From: CAZEER01 sp964511215
GTDB lineage: Bacteria > Fidelibacterota > Marinisomatia > Marinisomatales > UBA1611
Direction: 5' to 3'
Length of the DNA stretch: 20,138 bases
Assembly: GCA_964511215.1 (NCBI GenBank)
Contig: CAZEER010000044.1
Coordinates: forward strand, 1 to 20,138
In this document: positions 8,940-17,210 of the stretch, in pieces
How the letters are laid out: each line of letters begins with the position of its first letter
Numbering within the stretch: the first letter of the stretch is position 1
Position numbers and translations under genes: made by a program
Notes under the pieces: generated by a model
Databases searched by the model: none
Told to the model about the DNA's origin: nothing
Seen by the model: the letters and a program-made list of their open reading frames with translations, nothing else

Positions 8940-9039
8940 GATTTTCTCCGATTATCTAAATATGTATTCTTTTTCTATCATGTTTAATTTTACAAGGAAC
9001 GTACCAAATGAATTGATAGATAATTATGGCAGACTAGGC
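8940..9039 (-). promoter_or_regulatory. clpC-dnaK intergenic region with dnaK ribosome binding site
   Basis: This 100-base gap is the largest on the ftsH-dnaK side of the terminator. Next to dnaK is a good Shine-Dalgarno, GGAG at 8946-8949 with a 6-base spacer. The upstream part is AT-rich and is the likely place for a dnaK promoter, but I found no acceptable -35/-10 pair. There is no CIRCE element (TTAGCACTC-N9-GAGTGCTAA) and no clear sigma-32 promoter. No hairpin with a U-tract follows clpC, so readthrough into dnaK is possible. Confidence 0.45.
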
Positions 9040-11535
9040 TTACTTTTTAGACTTTTTGGCAGAAAATTTAATTTCCATTTTGGGAGAAATCACTTTAGTT
9101 AAATTGCCAATATTAAAATCAAAATGTAGTTTATTATTTATAGCCTTTACTTTAATTACTGAGCTTTTTATAAAATTATGTTTTAAAAGTAATTCAGAGA
9201 TAGGATTTTCCAATTTTTCTTGGATTACTCGACGGAGAAAACGGACTCCATACTTGAAATTATACCCCTTTTTTGCAACATATTTTTTTGCAGATTTGTT
9301 TAATTTTAACTTTATTCCAAGTTTTGATAGATTCTGCACCAAGTCATCAACTTGGAGATCAATGATGTCATAAACATTTGATTCTGTAAGAGTATTAAAT
9401 ACAATTGATTCATCTATGCGATTCATAAGTTCAGGTGAAAAAACATCTTGTACAAATTCCATAATTCTATTTTTCATACGATTATAATTTTCAACACCTT
9501 GCTCACTTTCAAAACCGAAACCACTATTTTTCAATTGTCTTGTTCCCATATTTGATGTCATTATAATAATTGAATTTTTAAAATCAATCTTTCTACCAAG
9601 TCCATCTGTAAGAATACCCTCATCAAATACTTGAAGTAAAATATTATATAAGTCTGGATGACCTTTTTCAATCTCATCAAAAAGAACAACTGAATAAGGA
9701 TTTTGCCTTACTTTTTCTGTAAGCTCGCCTCCCTGTTCATAGCCTACATACCCAGGGGGAGCACCTATTAATCTAGATAGAGAGAATCTTTCCGTAAACT
9801 CTGACATATCAATCTTTACAAGTGCATTATTTTGAGGAAATAAATATTTAGCTAATGATTTTGCAAGTTCTGTTTTACCAACGCCAGTCGGACCTAAGAA
9901 TAAAAAGACCCCAATTGGTCTCTTGGGATTTTTCAGACCAGTTCTTGAACGTTGGATAGCATGAGTAAGACTATTGATTGCTTGATCTTGACCTATAACA
10001 TAATTACTCAATTCTTTATCTAAATTCAATAATCGATAACTTTCAGATTCAGCTATTTTTGAAATAGGTATCCCTGTCATTAGAGAAACAACATCAGCTA
10101 TTGTTTCTGAATTTATTTTTTCTAAAACTCTAACATCTTTCTCTTGCCAATCTTTCTGAGCTTTATCTAACTGTTTTAATAATTTGCGCTCTTTATCTCT
10201 TAATATCGCAGCTTCTTCAAATAACTGACCAGCTACTTTCATTTCCTTTTCATCTCTAATATCCTGAAGATTAAACTCAATTTCTAATATGTTTTTAGGC
10301 ACTTCCGAATTATACATACGCGCTCTTGCACCAGCTTCATCCATTATATCTATCGCTTTATCTGGAAGGTATTTATCTGCAATATATCTTTCAGATAAAT
10401 GAACACATGAATTAATAGCATTATTAGAATATTCTACTTTATGGTGGTCCTGATATTTTTCTTTAAGACCATTGAGAATATCAATAGACTCTTCTATTGT
10501 TGGAGGATTCACTATAACCTTCTGTAACCGACGATCTAAGGCACCATCTTTTTCAATATTTTTTCTATACTCATCAATAGTTGTAGCACCAATACAATGT
10601 ATATCACCTCTTGCTAAAGAAGGTTTAAACATATTTGACGCATCCAAAGAACCTGATGAACCACCTGCTCCAACGAGAGTGTGTATTTCGTCTATAAAAA
10701 TAATAATATTTTCACTTTTCTCTAATTCTACCATTACAGTCTTTAGACGTTCTTCAAATTGACCGCGATATTTTGTTCCTGCAACAATCGCAGCAAGGTC
10801 TAATGATAATATTCTTTTATTATGTAGTATACGAGGTAATGTTTTACGAATTATTCTTTGTGCAAGGCCTTCTATAATAGCTGTTTTCCCCACGCCAGGT
10901 TCTCCAATTAGAACTGGGTTATTTTTTTTCCTACGTGTTAAAATTTGAGATACTCGCTCAATCTCATCTTCTCTGCCTATAACTGGATCCAGTTTACCTT
11001 TTCTTGCTAATCTAGTTATATCTCTTGAGAAATGATCCAAAGTAGGTGTGCTACTTTTTGATAATTGATCATTAGACCCATCTGATTCAAAGGAAGAACT
11101 ATCATCTTTTTCTGTTTGAATAAGATCGCTGATGGTATCATATTCTAACGATAAGGATTTTAGAATATCAAAAGCTACCCCCTCTGTTTCCTTAAGCATT
11201 GCCAAAAGTAAATGTTCATCATCTGCTGAGGATAAACCTCTTGATGAAGCTTCGCTATATGCATTTCTTAATATTCGTTCTGCTCTACGAGTCAAGGGCA
11301 AATGACCTAAAGTCATTGTTCCACCTGATGATTTGATCATTTCTTCTATCATATTAACCATTTCATTAGGATCAATATCAAAAATATCAAAAAGTTTCTT
11401 TGTTAATCCACTATCATATTTTAAAATACCAAGCAGGAGATGTTCAGAACCCACATAACTATGGCCAAGACGAATTGCCTCTTCTTTAGATTTTTTTATT
11501 ATTAACTGTACTCGTTTTGAAAAATTATCTCTCAT
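9040..11535 (-). CDS. clpC: ATP-dependent Clp protease ATP-binding subunit ClpC
   Basis: An 831-residue HSP100 unfoldase of the ClpC type. In order it has two N-terminal Clp repeats (about 4-70 and 78-140) and a first AAA+ module with Walker A GEPGVGKT (211-218) and Walker B IIIFIDEIH (277-285). A UVR-type middle segment with FEEAAILRDKERKLLKQL (439-456) marks it as ClpC rather than ClpA or ClpB. The second AAA+ module has Walker A GPTGVGKT (548-555), GAPPGYVGYEQGG (591-603) and Walker B VVLFDEIEKGHPD (616-628). A tripeptide FGF (673-675) sits where ClpC and ClpA have their ClpP-docking loop, so it probably feeds ClpP. The gene starts 5 bases after the lolD stop without a visible Shine-Dalgarno, so it is probably translated from the lol transcript. 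No ctsR, mcsA or mcsB, the usual Gram-positive companions, is present. Confidence 0.97.
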   Translation of the reverse strand: MRDNFSKRVQLIIKKSKEEAIRLGHSYVGSEHLLLGILKYDSGLTKKLFDIFDIDPNEMVNMIEEMIKSSGGTMTLGHLPLTRRAERILRNAYSEASSRGLSSADDEHLLLAMLKETEGVAFDILKSLSLEYDTISDLIQTEKDDSSSFESDGSNDQLSKSSTPTLDHFSRDITRLARKGKLDPVIGREDEIERVSQILTRRKKNNPVLIGEPGVGKTAIIEGLAQRIIRKTLPRILHNKRILSLDLAAIVAGTKYRGQFEERLKTVMVELEKSENIIIFIDEIHTLVGAGGSSGSLDASNMFKPSLARGDIHCIGATTIDEYRKNIEKDGALDRRLQKVIVNPPTIEESIDILNGLKEKYQDHHKVEYSNNAINSCVHLSERYIADKYLPDKAIDIMDEAGARARMYNSEVPKNILEIEFNLQDIRDEKEMKVAGQLFEEAAILRDKERKLLKQLDKAQKDWQEKDVRVLEKINSETIADVVSLMTGIPISKIAESESYRLLNLDKELSNYVIGQDQAINSLTHAIQRSRTGLKNPKRPIGVFLFLGPTGVGKTELAKSLAKYLFPQNNALVKIDMSEFTERFSLSRLIGAPPGYVGYEQGGELTEKVRQNPYSVVLFDEIEKGHPDLYNILLQVFDEGILTDGLGRKIDFKNSIIIMTSNMGTRQLKNSGFGFESEQGVENYNRMKNRIMEFVQDVFSPELMNRIDESIVFNTLTESNVYDIIDLQVDDLVQNLSKLGIKLKLNKSAKKYVAKKGYNFKYGVRFLRRVIQEKLENPISELLLKHNFIKSSVIKVKAINNKLHFDFNIGNLTKVISPKMEIKFSAKKSKK

Positions 11536-11540
11536 AATAA

Positions 11541-12218
11541 TCAGTTTCTAATTTGTAGAATACCTTTTTCAAGTTTATACTGTCTATTACCCAGTGAAGC
11601 TACATCAGGATTATGTGTAGTTAGCACTATAGCCTGATTGAAATCTTTGTTTATAATACCTAAAAGATCAATGAGTTTTATTGCATTTTTTTCATCTAAA
11701 TTCCCTGTTGGTTCATCAGCAAATAAGATCTTTGGTTGATTTATAATGCCTCGGATTAAAGCAACCCTTGATCGTTCTCCTCCTGATAACTGACCAGGAA
11801 AATGATTTATTACATTACTTAAATTTAATAATTCAAAAAAATGAAGTGCTTGAGATTTCATATTCTTTTTTCCCCTAATCCAAGTTGGGACTAGTACATT
11901 TTCAATAGCAGTGAACTCTGGTAATAAATGATGAAATTGAAAAACAAAACCAACTTCTTGATTACGCATTAATGATAAACCATTTTCATCTAAATCATAT
12001 ACACTAACACCTGCAATTTCAACCGTTCCAGAATTGGGTTTATCTAAAGAACCAAGAATATTTAATGCTGTTGATTTACCAGAACCAGACTGGCCCATAA
12101 TCGTAACAATTTCACTCTTATGTACTTTTAGTTTAAAATTTTGAAGCACCATAAGCTCATCAATCCCGTTATAATACGATTTATAAATATTATTAGCGTT
12201 AAGAATTACTTCACCCAA
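11541..12218 (-). CDS. lolD: Lipoprotein-releasing ABC transporter ATPase LolD (TTG start)
   Basis: The ATPase of the inner-membrane complex that extracts lipoproteins and passes them to LolA. From the TTG at 12218 it has 225 residues. It shows Walker A GQSGSGKST (42-50), a Q-loop in FQFHHLLPEFTAIENV (93-108; a very LolD-like stretch), signature LSGGE (144-148), Walker B ILFADEPTGNLD (164-175) and H-loop TTH (200-202). The frame is open to an ATG at 12281, but that would add 21 residues overlapping the preceding permease by 76 bases. The TTG instead sits 6 bases after an excellent AGGAGGG, and the overlap shrinks to 13 bases, typical of translational coupling. After the signature the usual ERQRVAIARAL reads ERSRVALIRG, a mild departure. 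It follows two LolC/LolE-type permease genes, which support the role. Confidence 0.95.
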   Translation of the reverse strand: MGEVILNANNIYKSYYNGIDELMVLQNFKLKVHKSEIVTIMGQSGSGKSTALNILGSLDKPNSGTVEIAGVSVYDLDENGLSLMRNQEVGFVFQFHHLLPEFTAIENVLVPTWIRGKKNMKSQALHFFELLNLSNVINHFPGQLSGGERSRVALIRGIINQPKILFADEPTGNLDEKNAIKLIDLLGIINKDFNQAIVLTTHNPDVASLGNRQYKLEKGILQIRN

Positions 12219-13372
12219 CGAAGACCCTCCTGCAGATTTGAATTTGCTATTTTTCTTCCAGATATTAGTGATGACCCACAAATAAATATTATAGATAGGA
12301 AACCAATCAAAAAGAAATCACTTAAATATAACTCCATGGGTAGAGCATCTATAAAATAAATTTCTGATGGTATTGGGATCAATGCATATTGCTTTTGTAT
12401 TAAAACAACCAAAATCCCTCCTATATAGCCAAAAAGTGCACCCTTGCCTGCTTTACTCAAACCTAAGTTGACCATTATTTTAAGAATAGAAAAACTTGAA
12501 GCTCCCATAGCTTTTAGAATACCGACTTCTTTCATTTTTTGGATTGATATTAAAGTAAGACTAGATGCAAGGTTGAACGCAGCAACAAGAAATATTAGTG
12601 ATAGGATCACTATTGTAGCTAATCGTTCCATTTTCATTGCATTTACTAAAGATATATTTTGTTCATCCCATGATTGAATTTTTATTTTATCATGAAATTC
12701 ATTCTTAAGATTTGATTTTATTTTTTTTAAATCATGTTCATCCAAAGCTCTAATATCAATACCATCATATTCAATTTTTCTTTTAAATAATTTGAATCCA
12801 TCGTCTAAAGTAATGAATGTAAATCGATCATCATAATCAAGCACTTTTGTTGAAAAAATACCACTTATTAATAATTTTTTTCTATCTGGTAGACTAAAAC
12901 CAATAGCTTGATCTATTGGACTAGATAAAATAATTAAATCTCCGATTTCCTTTCCAAGACGATTAGCTAAATCCTGCCCAATAACTATCTGACCTGATTC
13001 TGGTACTGCACCTCTCAATGGGAATTTATAAAAATCAGCCATTTTATCTTCATCAATTGCTTTAATTGTTACTACTCGTTTATTCTGACCTGCTTCAACT
13101 ACCCCTCTCCTTTCCAAAAATGGCATGAGAATATCAATTCCATCTATATCCAAATCAGGCAAATGAGAAAATTTGGCAATAATACGAATGTCTCCTTCAA
13201 ATCCTTTTAACTTTCCATGCACAATATTTTCGAATCCATTCATAACAGATAATGAAAGAATCAGAGCAAAACAACCTACACCCATACCTATCATTGAAAA
13301 AAGACTAGTATATTTACCTTGGATCAATGTCGATTTATAAAATCGTTTTGATACCATCCTCTCCCAACTCAT
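12206..13372 (-). CDS. lolE: Lipoprotein-releasing ABC transporter permease, LolC/LolE family (second permease)
   Basis: A 388-residue inner-membrane permease. One membrane helix is near the N terminus (about 22-45), followed by the family motif LSLSVMNGFENIVHGKL (39-55). A periplasmic MacB-like domain of about 200 residues follows. Three C-terminal helices lie at about 251-278, 303-325 and 351-371. Between helices 2 and 3 is KMKEVGILKAMGAS (279-292), the usual cytoplasmic coupling motif of LolC/LolE/FtsX permeases. IPSEIYFIDALP (334-345) is also typical. Its ATG overlaps the TGA of the preceding permease by 4 bases, and GAGG lies 5 bases upstream of the start. It should pair with the other permease and LolD to release lipoproteins to LolA. 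Which permease matches E. coli LolC and which LolE cannot be told from order alone, so the symbol is provisional. Confidence 0.9.
   Translation of the reverse strand: MSWERMVSKRFYKSTLIQGKYTSLFSMIGMGVGCFALILSLSVMNGFENIVHGKLKGFEGDIRIIAKFSHLPDLDIDGIDILMPFLERRGVVEAGQNKRVVTIKAIDEDKMADFYKFPLRGAVPESGQIVIGQDLANRLGKEIGDLIILSSPIDQAIGFSLPDRKKLLISGIFSTKVLDYDDRFTFITLDDGFKLFKRKIEYDGIDIRALDEHDLKKIKSNLKNEFHDKIKIQSWDEQNISLVNAMKMERLATIVILSLIFLVAAFNLASSLTLISIQKMKEVGILKAMGASSFSILKIMVNLGLSKAGKGALFGYIGGILVVLIQKQYALIPIPSEIYFIDALPMELYLSDFFLIGFLSIIFICGSSLISGRKIANSNLQEGLRWVK
12219..12231 (-). promoter_or_regulatory. Strong Shine-Dalgarno that sets the lolD TTG start
   Basis: AGGAGGG (12225-12231) is followed by six bases and the TTG at 12218. 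It lies inside the 3' end of the preceding permease gene, so lolD initiation is probably coupled to termination of that gene 13 bases later. It is the best ribosome binding site in the window. Confidence 0.8.
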
Positions 13373-14541
13373 TCATACCTCAATACTGATGCTGGACTTA
13401 AATGAAAAATAGTCTTAGCTGGCCACCATGATAACAAGATTGAAAGAATTAAAACAATAATAATAATTATAGAGAATATAGAATAATTAAATGCAAAAGG
13501 TATTTGATCCATGAAATAAACTTCTGAAGGGATATTAAAAAGATTATATTTTTGCTGTATAAATATAATAATTAGAGATAAAGAGCCTCCTATCATACAT
13601 CCAAGAAAACCTATACAACCTCCTTGACACATAAATACCATCTTAAGTTTCGATTTTGATAATCCCTGGGAATGAAGAATACCAATTTGATTTGATTTTT
13701 CAATAATAATCATAGCAATTGCAGCTAGCAGGTTTACCACACCCACTAAAGAAATAAGACCAAACATTATATATGCAGGCCAACGCTGAAGAGAAATCCA
13801 TTCAAATAAAAGATAATGGCGCTCACGCCAAGTCTCAAAAAAATAAGGATAATTAATAATTAAACTTTCATGTTCAGGTTTTAAACTCCCGATAGGAAAG
13901 ACTAAACCAGATACTTCTTTAGTATCATAACCAAAAAATTTCCTCGCATCATCTAGAGATACATATGCTAAAGTCTTATCATATTCTTGCAAGCCTGAAA
14001 AAAAAATATCTCTAACTATTACTGGTTTTATATCTGGCAAATTTGTCAACATACTCTTTGAAGAAAATGATTGAAGAAATATACGATCACCAATTTTTAT
14101 ATCTAGTGATTTTGCTAGAAGATTACCTAAAATGATTTCACCAAATTCCAAATTATGAAAATCATTATTTGAAATTGCCTTTGGAAGGAAGTCATTTCCT
14201 TCCAAAATAACACCTTCTGCACTAGAACCTGATCGTAACATACAAAGCCCTCTTATGTAGGGATTTAGTTTCCCCAGAGAATGATTTATTAAAGAATCAA
14301 TAGATTCTTCTTCAAGATTAATTGTATTACCTAAGACGTGTTTAATTCTAGCTTCTCCTTCAAAAGACGATAACTTATCAGAAATTATTTCTTCAAATCC
14401 TTGAATAATACTAGCTGTAAGCATCAAAGCAGCAATACCAATAGATAATCCACCAATTGCAAGCCAACTAGCATAACTAGAAAAACTACCTAGTTTATTT
14501 GCAAACATATAACGAATTGTCAACTGTAAAATAAGAGACAT
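13369..14541 (-). CDS. lolC: Lipoprotein-releasing ABC transporter permease, LolC/LolE family (first permease)
   Basis: A 390-residue paralogue of the permease downstream. It has the same architecture: an N-terminal helix at about 23-48 ending ASIIQGFEEIISDKLSSF, a periplasmic domain of about 200 residues, three C-terminal helices (about 255-280, 305-328 and 353-375) and the shared motif IPSEVYFMDQIP (337-348). Compared with its partner, the coupling segment has drifted: it reads KSNQIGILHSQGLS instead of KMKEVGILKAMGAS, and the usual VMNGF is IIQGF. The ATG lies 2 bases after the lysS stop with no clear Shine-Dalgarno, and its TGA overlaps the next start. Two different permeases plus one LolD suggest a heteromeric LolCDE-like complex rather than the LolF2D2 type. 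The lolC symbol rests on gene order and is provisional. Confidence 0.88.
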   Translation of the reverse strand: MSLILQLTIRYMFANKLGSFSSYASWLAIGGLSIGIAALMLTASIIQGFEEIISDKLSSFEGEARIKHVLGNTINLEEESIDSLINHSLGKLNPYIRGLCMLRSGSSAEGVILEGNDFLPKAISNNDFHNLEFGEIILGNLLAKSLDIKIGDRIFLQSFSSKSMLTNLPDIKPVIVRDIFFSGLQEYDKTLAYVSLDDARKFFGYDTKEVSGLVFPIGSLKPEHESLIINYPYFFETWRERHYLLFEWISLQRWPAYIMFGLISLVGVVNLLAAIAMIIIEKSNQIGILHSQGLSKSKLKMVFMCQGGCIGFLGCMIGGSLSLIIIFIQQKYNLFNIPSEVYFMDQIPFAFNYSIFSIIIIIVLILSILLSWWPAKTIFHLSPASVLRYE

Positions 14542-14543
14542 TA

Positions 14544-16037
14544 CTATGTAGAATCAGATCTTAGAAGCGGGAAAAAAATCACATCCTTTATCCAACGATT
14601 ACCTGTTAGAAGCATTGTTAGCCGATCAATTCCAAGACCAACTCCACCAGTTGGAGGCATACCACACTCCATAGCTTGTAGAAAGTTTTCATCAATAGGT
14701 TGAGCTTCTTCATCTCCTTTATCTCTCAATTTTTTTTGTTCATTAAGCCTTTGTCGTTGATCAATTGGATCATTTAATTCTGAAAATGAATTAGCAAATT
14801 CTGCACCACCAATAAATAATTCAAAGCGCTCAACTAAATTTGGGTCCCCATTACGATGTGGTTTAGCTAAAGGAGAGATTTCTTTAGGATAATCAATTAT
14901 GAAAGTTGGTTGTATCAAATGAGGCTCAACTAATTGGCTCATTAATTCATCAAGGATTTGACCAAAGTTTTTATTTTTACCTACTTCAATTCCTTTTTCT
15001 TCACATATTTTTCTGAGCTTATTTTCATTAAAATCATCTAAATCGTGTCCAGTTACTTCTTCCAATAAAGTTAAAAATGGTTTTTTTTCAAATTTCTTAG
15101 AAAGGTCGATATTTTTTCCTCCCCAATCAATTTTTAGAGCACCAACTTTTTCAGCAGTCTTTTGAATTAACTTCTCTACAATATCCATACAGTCTTCATA
15201 GTCAGCATAAGCCCAATAAAATTCAAGCATTGTAAACTCAGGATTATGATTTCTATCAATCCCTTCATTTCTAAAATCTTTTGCGATCTCGTAAACGCGA
15301 TCAAGACCACCAATAATAAGTCTTTTTAAATATAATTCATCTGCAATTCTTAAATATAGTTCTTGATTTAAAGCATTGTGGTACGTTGTAAAAGGTCTGG
15401 CATTCGCTCCGCCATATAAAGGTTGTAAAATAGGTGTTTCAACTTCTAAAAATCCTTTCTCATCTAAAAACATTCTTATAGTTTTAATGATTTGAGATCT
15501 TTTTATAAATGTTTCTTTTACATTAGGATTCAATATTAGATCTAAATGCCTATTTCTATAACGCTGTTCTTTATCAGTAAATGCATCAAAAATTTTTCCA
15601 TTTTTTTCTTTGACAATTGGAAGAGGACGAATACTCTTTGAAAGAATTATTAGAGTAGATACACGTATCGAAATTTCTCCAGTTTTAGTTGTAAAAACTG
15701 CGCCTTCGACACCAATATAATCACCAATATCTAATAACTCAAAATTGGCATATGATTCATCACCAATATGATCCTTTTTTACAAAAATCTGAATCTTACC
15801 TTCACAATCCATAATCTGTGAGAACGATACTTTGCCCATTTTCCTGAGCGCAATCATTCTACCTGCTATTTTTACAATTTTCCCTTCATATTGACTATAA
15901 TTTGATTTTATTGTAAAACTGCAATCAGAGGGGTCAAACTTTGTCGGATATGGATTAATACCATTTTTTCTTAACGCTTCCAGTTTTTCCAATCTGAAAT
16001 CCATAATCTGTTTTAAACTCTTTTGTTCTTCTGACAT
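14544..16037 (-). CDS. lysS: Lysine--tRNA ligase (class II)
   Basis: A class II lysyl-tRNA synthetase of 497 residues that charges tRNA-Lys. The N-terminal OB-fold anticodon domain covers roughly residues 40-140 (KIAGRMIALRKMGKVSFSQI). The catalytic core has motif 1 around KGFLEVETPILQ, the GGANARPF segment, motif 2 DFRNEGIDRNHNPEFTMLEF and motif 3 GGVGLGIDRLTMLL close to the C terminus. The frame is open four codons further, to a TTG at 16049. The ATG at 16037 is the better start because GGGAG at 16043-16047 sits 5 bases before it. It is 23 bases after prfB and 2 bases before the first lol permease, so it is probably co-transcribed with both. Nothing is missing or unusual. Confidence 0.98.
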   Translation of the reverse strand: MSEEQKSLKQIMDFRLEKLEALRKNGINPYPTKFDPSDCSFTIKSNYSQYEGKIVKIAGRMIALRKMGKVSFSQIMDCEGKIQIFVKKDHIGDESYANFELLDIGDYIGVEGAVFTTKTGEISIRVSTLIILSKSIRPLPIVKEKNGKIFDAFTDKEQRYRNRHLDLILNPNVKETFIKRSQIIKTIRMFLDEKGFLEVETPILQPLYGGANARPFTTYHNALNQELYLRIADELYLKRLIIGGLDRVYEIAKDFRNEGIDRNHNPEFTMLEFYWAYADYEDCMDIVEKLIQKTAEKVGALKIDWGGKNIDLSKKFEKKPFLTLLEEVTGHDLDDFNENKLRKICEEKGIEVGKNKNFGQILDELMSQLVEPHLIQPTFIIDYPKEISPLAKPHRNGDPNLVERFELFIGGAEFANSFSELNDPIDQRQRLNEQKKLRDKGDEEAQPIDENFLQAMECGMPPTGGVGLGIDRLTMLLTGNRWIKDVIFFPLLRSDST

Positions 16038-16042
16038 ATACT

Positions 16043-16047
16043 CTCCC
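16043..16047 (-). promoter_or_regulatory. Shine-Dalgarno that decides the lysS start
   Basis: GGGAG with a 5-base spacer before the ATG at 16037. The upstream in-frame TTG at 16049 overlaps this site and has no site of its own, so the shorter reading frame is preferred. Confidence 0.7.
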
Positions 16048-16060
16048 AAATAGAACTTTC

Positions 16061-17159
16061 TTATTGGTTAATTTTAGTTAATAAATAAGCTCTAATAAAT
16101 GTGTTTAAATTTCCATCCATAACACTTTGGATATTGCCATTCTCTTCCTTGGTTCTATGGTCTTTAACCATTTGATAAGGATGAAATACATACGATCGAA
16201 TTTGGCTACCCCAACCAATATCCAACTTTTTATTTTCCAACTCTTTATTTTTTTCTTTCTCTTTTTCTAATTCAACTTGGTATAACCTTGCCTTTAGAAT
16301 TTTCATTGCTTGATTTTTATTTTTATGCTGTGAACGTTCATTCTGACATTGGGCAACAATCCCAGTCGGCAAGTGCGTAATACGAACAGCAGAATCAGTT
16401 TTATTTACATGTTGGCCACCTGCTCCGCTAGCCCTATATGTATCTATCCGTATCTCAGACTGATTAATTTCTATTTCAATATTTTCATCAACTGAAGGAT
16501 AAACAAATACTGAGGCAAAAGAGGTATGTCTACGATTATTAGTATCAAATGGAGAAATTCTTACCATGCGATGTACACCCGCTTCCACTTTTAAAAGGCC
16601 AAAAGCATAATCACCTTTAATTTCAAAAGTAACATCTTTCAACCCAGCTTCATCGCCTGGCTGAAGATCTATTACTTCTAATTTAAAATTTTCTTTTTCT
16701 ATCCACCTAGAATACATGCGGTAGAGCATCTGTGCCCAATCTTGACTCTCAGTACCACCTGCACCAGGATGGATTGAAACAATAGCATTTTGGATATCTT
16801 CAGGTTTTCCCAAGGTAAGTTTCAATTCTACTTCACTAATGATATTGATATAATCTTTTAAATCTTTCTTTATTTCAAGTATATCAACATCGCCAGTATC
16901 TGCGAATTCAAATAATATTTCCATATCATCATGGCGTCTGGTTAGATCTAACCATAATGATAATTGTTTCTCTATACGAGATATTTTTTTTAGTATTCTA
17001 GAAGCTTCTTGATTATCATTCCAGAAATTGGGCTTCGATGATTTTTCCTTTAATTTTTCTAAAGTATCTGACAATTTCACAAGGTCAAAGATGCCTCCGC
17101 ATTTCTGAATCCTTCTTTTCTGCTGAGTTGAATTGTTCTTTTAATTCATATAACTCCAT
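16061..17159 (-). CDS. prfB: Peptide chain release factor 2, expressed by programmed +1 frameshift
   Basis: RF2 recognises UAA and UGA stop codons and triggers peptide release. The gene is in two frames. An ATG at 17159 opens 24 codons that end MRRHL at an in-frame TGA (17085-17087). A +1 slip at CTT-TGA-C continues as DLVKLSDTLEK into the long frame that ends at 16061. The joined protein has 365 residues, the same as E. coli RF2. It carries the SPF tripeptide (about 202-204) that reads UAA/UGA, and GGQ in SGAGGQHVNKTDS (about 247-249), the catalytic motif of the peptidyl transferase centre. A GTG at 17080 lies within the long frame, but a start there would lose the N terminus and ignore the frameshift cassette. 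Regulation is by RF2 level itself: low RF2 favours the shift. No strong Shine-Dalgarno precedes the ATG. Confidence 0.97.
17085..17098 (-). promoter_or_regulatory. prfB programmed +1 frameshift signal
   Basis: On the minus strand, GGAGG (17094-17098) is followed by CAT and then CTT TGA C. The internal Shine-Dalgarno is 3 bases from the CTT slippery codon, the same spacing as in E. coli prfB. The TGA is at codon 25. This is a recoding site and not a sequencing error or pseudogene. Confidence 0.95.
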
Positions 17160-17210
17160 CCAAAAATTTACGGTTTGCCTAACTTAGGAATAAGAATAAT
17201 TATATCTCAA

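Noticed and set aside
8940..9039. A CIRCE or sigma-32 heat-shock element before dnaK
   Set aside because: No TTAGCACTC inverted repeat is present, and the nearest CTTG-containing segment lacks a matching downstream box.
12219..12281. A longer lolD starting at an ATG 21 codons upstream
   Set aside because: It would overlap the permease gene by 76 bases, add residues not typical of LolD and bypass the strong AGGAGGG before the TTG.
17085..17087. The in-frame TGA as evidence that prfB is a pseudogene or has a sequencing error
   Set aside because: It sits exactly in the known prfB recoding context with an internal Shine-Dalgarno, and the joined product has full RF2 length and motifs.
17199..17204. 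A perfect TATAAT on the minus strand between cdaA and prfB as a prfB promoter
   Set aside because: There is no acceptable -35 hexamer at 16-18 bases and the region is AT-rich, so a chance match is likely. It remains possible as an internal promoter.
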